Both the position numbers and the translations under genes were made by a program. This document shows, piece after piece, positions 58,091 to 64,000 of a DNA stretch of 64,000 nucleotides; position 1 is the stretch's first letter, and each line of letters opens with the position of its first letter. The stretch spans positions 50,253,150 to 50,317,149 of the forward strand of contig OY855903.1 in assembly GCA_963693305.1 (NCBI GenBank). The letters are read 5' to 3'. This DNA comes from Meandrina meandrites (Eukaryota; Cnidaria; Anthozoa; Scleractinia; Meandrinidae). The notes under the pieces were generated by a model. The model saw only the letters and a list, made by a program, of their open reading frames with translations. It made no database searches and was not told where the DNA came from.

Positions 58091-58796
58091 AAAATTTCGT
58101 ATAAGTTCTTCACTACCTGCTTCAGTATTCCCTGCCTGATTTCCATGAATTAAATGTGGACGTTTCCGTTTTATCTGAACGAAGCAACTGCACGAAGAAG
58201 CGGCAAAATTTGTGACGCGGGGCTCACTCACTTTCGAATAATTATTCTTCGTACGATCGTTTCTAATCTCGTCTATATTTTGAAACATTGTGTCCAACAT
58301 TAAAGGTTGACTGGAAGATATGAAATTATTGCGGAGCGAATTGTATATTCCTTTTAAAAGTTAAATTAATGATGGCTTTACCAGTCTACGGCTCCACGGT
58401 TGTCATCATCGAGGCTACAAATATCCGAAAAAGGAGATCTGGCAGTCGGAGTATTTGATATTGTGAATGGTTCCCTGTCTTTCGTTAGGTTCGTCCTTGT
58501 CTTTCACTTTGCTCAGTAATTGTTGTAACGTACTAGTTATTGTTATGGCCACGCGAAAGTTCTAAGGTTGTAGAATCTTCGCAATAGCTTCAGAAGTGCT
58601 CCTGATGTAGAGTAAAATAGCTGTGGTCAGGAACATGTGTCGGTCTCTTGTTGTCTTCTGTAGTTTCAGTAGTCCGGTGAGTGTTTTGTATAATAAAGTC
58701 GTATAATAAACGCGGTCAAGGTTTTTGTTTTTGTCAGATAAGCTGTCCCGTTTGTCACGAGCTGGTTGCGTTTGTCTCGTCAAAGTTTTGATATGT

Positions 58797-59283
58797 TAAT
58801 GCATCAGTCAATTCCAGCAGTGCCCATCCCCCCCGGGCAACCCCGGGGCATTTCCTAATGTTGCCCGTCCCGGGGGTGGGGCATTTGCGTACCTCGGGTT
58901 GACCCCCGGGCATTTGATACGTGGTTTCAAAACCGTGGAGTGAGTCGCGTATTCGTGATGGAGGCGTTTATAGGCCAAGACGTGGACTACGTTGCAAATT
59001 AGCTAGTCCATGAAGGACTAGAGAAGCTCGTGGATGTTCATGGATGTTTTTAAAGGTATATTTTCTGAATTTTAGATATTTCTTCATTGTCAAGAAGCCA
59101 GAACTTGTATTATATTCTTTTATCACCTATCGAGAGATTGAAAACAATCAACCCGGGAGCGGGGCATTTGCCCGGTTCCCTCATCCCCACCCCGGGGAAT
59201 TTACCAAAGAAATGCTAATGCCCGGGGGTTAGCCCGGGGGGGGGGGGGGGGGATGGGCACTGCTGGAATTGACTGATGCATAA
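58797..59283. mobile_element. MITE with 35-bp inverted ends and G/C-rich borders
   Basis: Left ATGCATCAGTCAATTCCAGC through AGTGCCCATCCCCCC faces right GGGGGATGGGCACTGCTGG through AATTGACTGATGCAT. A G-run of more than 15 at about 59236-59252 may be miscounted. The interior has no recognised coding content. Confidence 0.85.
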
Positions 59284-59639
59284 CTCTGTCCATTGCCATG
59301 TCAACGTCATAACTATATGTAGGTGTGACCTAAAATCGCAATTTTTGGCATAATTCTTTAACTTTTTAAGGTTTTTTAGAATAAAGTCTTAAGATTCGTA
59401 CATTATTACATTTATGAGCTTGATTTTGTGCCAATTTCCGTTATTTTCTGACTTTCTGAGAAAATTGTGAAATGCAAGATGGCGAATCCAAGATGACGGC
59501 TCTACGTTATATAACGTGTATGACGCCACAGCCGACAAAAATCACGTCATCATGCAGAGTGAGCGAAGGGCGTTTTACTCAATGCAAAATAGTTTCGCTG
59601 TGCATTAGTAAAACAATTTCTTAAGGGAATTCCATCAAC

Positions 59640-60250
59640 CCCTCCCCATGAATTTGCTTGTACGGCACCCGAGGGTTAAAACAAGACTAACTGAACACAA
59701 GCGAGCGAGAAGATATGGCGATCTCAACGATCACATTTCTGAACACCACCGACTTACTTACCACAGAATCGACTGGGACTCTGCTGAATGCCTAACCTAG
59801 AGTACGAACTATTTCCAACGACTGACTTAAGAAAGCTGATACACATACCTAGAAACAACGCCTCTCAACAGATGCCAACAAATACTGGTAGCTTACAAAA
59901 CGACATGTTCGCGACCAAAACCGAACCGACGAACGGACCTCAAACAGAACGACTTAACTTGACTGTTGACAAACAGTACAGTCACGAGTCGTACAGCCAA
60001 TAACATCACGGCTAAACTTACCAATCAGTTCAACGGACCAGACTTAACATCATCAACTGACAACAACTTTTTACTTGACTTTGAAAATGACTTCCCCTTA
60101 ACGTTGTCGAAACGTCAGTCACCAACAACAGTTGTTTTCAGAACTACTCTCACCCGGATGATCACACAATACGAACTACTGATACTCCTGGATAAATACC
60201 ATTTTATGATATGGAGGATATTACATAGCTGCACGGGAATACTCGTGAAC
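59640..60250 (+). mobile_element. Penelope-like element 3' fragment (GIY-YIG endonuclease end)
   Basis: From about 59681 one frame reads TRLTEHKRARRYGDLNDHIS, then EHHRLTYHRIDWDSAECLT, followed by stops. This is the C-terminal part of the GIY-YIG endonuclease of Penelope elements (RL.EHKRA, NHI.EH...I.WD.A). The following 3' sequence, with GTTTTCAGAACTACTCTCAC and GGATGATCACACAATACGA, also fits what I recall of such elements. It is truncated and inactive. Confidence 0.7.
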
Positions 60251-60654
60251 AAGTGAGAGATACTATCTGTTAGCACGAAAAGCTGAAAATCGTATCTCCA
60301 AACAGCCATCTATAGATACTGATGAAATGTCCAGACTAAACATAACTTTTTTACTCATTTTCAAAACAACGAAAAAGTGGTCAGCTATCGCAAAAAAAAT
60401 GCCTGGCACGTTATAATAAAACTGGATATGAAAGATATCAGAACAATATTGGCTGAATTCTCATTAGAACCACCAGTTAACTGGAAACGTTCTAGATTTG
60501 GGTACAGAAAACCCTGCCTGACATTGAAAACAAAGGAACATTTCATAACACAAAATGTTTTCGGTAAACTTTTGAAAGAAGGATAGCAAAGAATAACTAG
60601 TTTCTATATTTTAACATATAAGTTGACTAACGTTATTAAATTTGTAAATTGCAG
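60251..60654. other. Intron upstream of the Death-ROC exon of gene B
   Basis: AT-rich and ends in the acceptor GCAG at 60651-60654. No exon is visible. The frame at 60377-60586 is unsupported. Confidence 0.5.
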
Positions 60655-61316
60655 TTATTCCAGGCACACCCAGCAATGTGGTGCTAGAAGAACTAGAACG
60701 AGAAATTCGTCCTTTCTGGCGTTCGCTTGCCCGTCTGCTAGGAACAGAAGAGACCAGAATAACTGCGTATGAAAGCGAATCTGAAGAACCCACAGAAAAG
60801 GCCGCTTATCGAATGTTGTTAGACTGGAAACAAAGGTACGGACCAGAAGCATCTTTCCAAGTTTTATATAACGCATTATCTCATGTGTTAGTAAATCGTA
60901 AAGACTTAGCCGAAAGATTTTGCCTATTCGATGCATCGGCTGAACCTTCAGACTCAACAGTGCCGCCAGAGATCACAGTCCAGGGGCGTGAAGCCGTGCT
61001 CGCTTTTCAAAATGCCATGCGTAATGGGACGGTAAAGGTTAACCGTGGTCGCATTATGTTTATTGGTCAAGAACGAGCTGGAAAAACATCGCTGAAGAAA
61101 TCTCTCATCGGCATCCCTTTTGATCCTCGAGAAGACAGTACTGCAGGAATTGAAGTTGATCCATCGAAATTTGAAGTGGAGGTTGACCAAGTTAAGAACT
61201 GGCAGCCCACGGAACAGAAGAAACTTGACGTGTCCGAGTTTACTGACGACATAGCAAAGGTGATAGCCAGAGACTTGGCAGAAACAGAAGCTTACCAGGA
61301 TTTTCTCAAAGAGAAG
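60655..61316 (+). CDS. Death domain plus N-terminal ROC exon (gene B)
   Basis: Acceptor TTGCAG, phase 1 entry, phase 0 exit before GTAATA, and 662 nt open throughout. Residues 1-95 are a Death domain (EELEREIRPFWRSLARLLG, KAAYRMLLDWKQRYG, LVNRKDLAERFCLF). Residues 105-125 lead into ROC (QGREAVLAFQNAMRNGT). The P-loop GQERAGKTSLKK starts near residue 137 and STAGIEV near 157. The tail is Lys/Glu-rich. The Met at 60678 is not the start, since conserved residues lie before it and the splice site fits. The intact frame contrasts with the broken copies at 36736 and in gene A. Death-ROC-COR proteins are thought to couple GTPase switching to death or immune signalling. Confidence 0.9.
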
Positions 61317-62553
61317 GTAATAGTCATGATGAACTAAAAAAAGGAAACAGAGTTCTCATTAACGTTGAAAAGATGTTTATACACTTATACTCATTGTACA
61401 AGAAATCAGTCTGCTCTTCAGATAGTTTTCATAACTCTAGGCATATATTAGCTGTGAAAGTTACGTACTCCAACGGAAAGCCTAGTGTTAACCTCAGAAG
61501 CTTACAAAATGATTGACTGTAACATGGGAAGCACATTTTGAGCTTTTCCTGTGATATTCGCCAGGTTCTATGGCAATATATGTCCACAGGGGACCCAAAC
61601 GCTGTTTTAGCAAATAGATAGTCATTTTTATAAAAATGTGATTAACTTGTGTTCCGGTTTCTTTTTAAGTCGTTTTAAAGCGGTTTAAATAAGAGCGATG
61701 ACGGTGTACCTTGTCGCGTCGCTTCGTAAATACGACTCTTGTATTTATAAGATAGCAATATTTATCTCCCTATGTGAAATCTGGTGCCTCAGGTAAGTAA
61801 GAGTGTTCAGTCAGAATAAACACTAACATGATTGCGAATATTACTTTACTTTGAGGTTAATTTGGCATCATGGCAAATCGAAGTTAAGATTCTAAGTCTT
61901 TTCGTTCAGTCCTACCAGTTATTTTATTTTTGTTTGCTTTCCAACTTTTAACATTTTTTGGTTTTCTCGGCAACCCAGCCGTAATAATTTTCATTGTTTC
62001 TTTGTATTTTCGAGCTAAACCTTCCGACATTAGCCTTGCATCCATGATCAGACGACCCTCGCCACAGGGCCGTCGTGAAATAAGGCCACCTCACTACTGA
62101 CCATATTTCTTAGTCTCTAATTGAAAGCAAGTAATTTATATACTGCAAATTATTATGGTCAATATATTGTATTAATAATTTTAGTTAAAGCGAGACAAGC
62201 AATGGAGATGACAAAATTCTATCGATATTCAGAATACAAATTTGTAATACGTGTATTATATTGACCCAATTAATTTCATGAATGCTTTGTAAGACTTTCT
62301 TTCATGTTATCAAATGATCATGGTAAATACATTTTTTTGTGTGTGAAAATCGATATGTCATAAGTGGTCCGATGGCACACCTTTTGAGAGACAAAACGAA
62401 AATTGCTCGATACCAATTTTAAGAATTACAAGAAAAGGCCTCTTGTTACCATGTATCGTGAAATGTGTTTGCCAAACAGTCATAGTTACTTTCTTTTCGA
62501 TGCATATCCTAATATTGTCCGACCACCCTTTAATTTCTTTTTAACTTTCCCAG
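61317..62553. other. Intron of gene B
   Basis: 1.2 kb between GTAATA and TTTCCCAG. AT-rich, with no exon or clear mobile element. Confidence 0.65.
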
Positions 62554-63242
62554 GATCGCATCGATTTGATGGACGATATCAGCATTGATCTAACTCAAGA
62601 AGAGGACACCGATACAAACTTTGACGTTCATACCACTACAGATTTTCAAAAGAATGTCATGCAACGGGTTGTGGAAATTTCAGAGCCTCTTAAATTAGAG
62701 GATGACATTAAAGTCAAAGAATACATTTTAAATCTGTGGGATTTTGCAGGGCAGCACCTTTACTATGCCTCCCATGATATATTCATGTCTCCTCGAGCAC
62801 TATACATTCTTGTGTGTAATCTAAGCAAGGATTGGAACCAACGAGCAGAACCATACTACGTACAAGGAGTTAATGAAAAGAAGCTGGAAAACCCAAACAA
62901 TGAGACCAATTTGGATAATCTGTTGTCCTGGTTGGTTTCTGTACACAATATTAAGCCTACAGCAGATGAATTTGTCAAAGGGGCTGGGAACGTATCGTAC
63001 CTTCGCCCTCCTGTTTTCATTGTAGGTACACATGCGGATCAACCTGTTCAAGACGTCAAAGAGATGATTCAATCTATCCAAAAGAGTCTAAGCAAGAAGC
63101 CCTACCAGCAGCATGTTATTTTACCGATCTTCAGTGTTGATAACACGAACTCGCTGGAAGATGATGGAGTTCAAGCACTGCGGAAGAAGATTTCAGAGGT
63201 GTTGGATCTGGAGCCATACATGGAAGAAGAGGTTCCAATCAG
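62554..63242 (+). CDS. ROC C-terminal half exon (gene B)
   Basis: Phase 0 entry after TTTCCCAG, phase 2 exit before GTATTG, and 689 nt without a stop. G3 LWDFAGQ lies near residue 61, a RALYILVCNLSKDW strand follows, and PPVFIVGTHADQP carries the G4-like THAD near residue 159. The segment VILPIFSVDNTNSLEDDGV matches FSGTFVVDNTKSG of gene A and marks the end of the ROC fold. Compared with the gene A exon at 16883, the frame is clean and the exon ends before COR. The COR and Cys/His-rich exons are expected to the right of the window. An acidic leader (DRIDLMDDISIDLTQ) takes the place of the gene A linker. Confidence 0.9.
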
Positions 63243-64000
63243 GTATTGAGTTTAAAGTAATGATAAAAAGTTTCTTGTCATCGTCTCTTGTGTTTTCGTC
63301 TAGTGTTAGCCAAATTTGTATCGTGTCACGATCGTTAGCTCTTCTCTTTCTAGTTCTGTTTAAGTTACGAGTAATTCATTTGGGAAGCAGCGGTTTAAAG
63401 GTGCTTTGCCTTGTTAGTTCACCAGCTTTTAAGCTGAACCAATGATAGAAGTTTTTACTCCAGATTAAATACATTCGGAATTTGTCAGTTGATTATAAGT
63501 GTTAATATCACCCTTCCTGGTTACTCTTCTTTCTAATTGCATGTGTTCAACTGAGTTAATGCCAATCTTAGAATGTCCGTAGTTTGGCAGTCGAAGCATT
63601 TGCTTCCGTAAACTTCTCCCTGCCTTTCAGTTTGTTCGTCCCACTGGCAAGCATATGTCGTACAGTAGTAAAAGAATTCATTGTGGGATACACGAATATT
63701 GTAATGCTGTAGACTATTTAACAATTATCCTGCGAAATCGCGCGGAATATCGCCTGATACTTAGCCGACGAGGCCGTAGGCCAAGTTGGCCAAAATCAGA
63801 TGATATTCCGCAAGATTAAGCAGGATAATTGTTTCATTATTCAATAAATTGTCAACGAAACGGATTTTGGAGCGAGATAAACTGTGGTTATGCAGCGCTT
63901 TGAAAGATTTCCGACGAATCTTGGCAACCTACATATATGCCAGGATGTCTGTTATGTACAAATGACGGATAACAATGAATTTCTGACCATATATCGGCAT
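63243..64000. other. Intron of gene B running to the right edge, with a small inverted-repeat element
   Basis: 63720-63832 is an imperfect hairpin element: AACAATTATCCTGC with CGGAATATC on the left, GATATTCCG with CAGGATAATTGTT on the right, and a GAGGCCGTAGGCC hairpin inside. No exon was found before the end. Confidence 0.55.

Noticed and set aside
59230..59252. G-run as a G-quadruplex regulator
   Set aside because: It is a mononucleotide run at the border of a MITE, and its length is probably unreliable.
59788..60256. Two Thr/Asn-rich frames
   Set aside because: They overlie the 3' end of a Penelope-like fragment in wrong frames.

Overview
This is a eukaryotic, AT-rich, intron-rich and heavily repeat-laden segment. 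Its gene content is NACHT-type NLR, Death-domain and Roco (ROC-COR GTPase) exons with canonical GT/AG splice sites. Its repeats are TTAA-flanked foldback MITEs, a tyrosine-recombinase retrotransposon, LINE remnants, a Penelope remnant and tRNA-like units. Together these suggest an anthozoan cnidarian, most likely a stony coral. That assignment is inferred from gene and repeat style and was not tested by any search.

Genes. Plus-strand gene A (about 6955-21537) begins inside the window with a NACHT exon (6955-8703). It continues through splice-compatible exons encoding a ROC GTPase with a split G-box set (10292-10786, 16373-16435, 16883-18313), a COR-like region, a Cys/His-rich exon (19799-20069) and a basic-then-acidic C-terminus (21057-21537). 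Several single-base frameshifts, mostly in A-runs, and a few in-frame stops interrupt otherwise well conserved frames. This means either base-calling errors or early decay. Plus-strand gene C (about 23218-28204) has a duplicated pair of short linker exons rich in Lys/Arg, followed by a terminal Death-domain exon. A second, broken Death exon lies at 36736-36975. Plus-strand gene B (60655 to beyond 63242) encodes Death plus ROC and runs toward the right edge. On the minus strand a lone exon (4136-4321) encodes the end of a nucleoside-phosphorylase (PNP/UDP) domain. These domains are all ones used in innate-immune or cell-death signalling proteins, so the region looks like a local cluster of such genes expanding by duplication.

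Repeats, left to right: a LINE 3' end (1.2-1.8 kb); a TTAA palindrome (3.6-4.0); a satellite of about 158 bp (4.6-5.6); two tRNA-like genes, one inside a 108-bp inverted repeat (5.9-6.45); an inverted, partly deleted copy of the NACHT P-loop region (6.45-6.83); repeats and direct duplications inside the long introns of gene A; a series of large foldback elements (25.2-27.2, 28.6-29.8, 30.2-31.9), one nested in another; a dispersed repeat of about 2.2-2.9 kb present in inverted orientation at 32.8-35.7 and 53.1-55.4; a 6.6-kb tyrosine-recombinase retrotransposon with split direct repeats (38.3-44.9) carrying a minisatellite; a degenerate tandem array (45.1-52.7), interrupted by a 3.1-kb element with terminal inverted repeats; LINE endonuclease and Penelope-like remnants (56.0-56.2, 59.6-60.25); and several small MITEs.

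No promoter or transcription start could be supported. The 5' ends of genes A and B and the 3' end of gene B are not in view.
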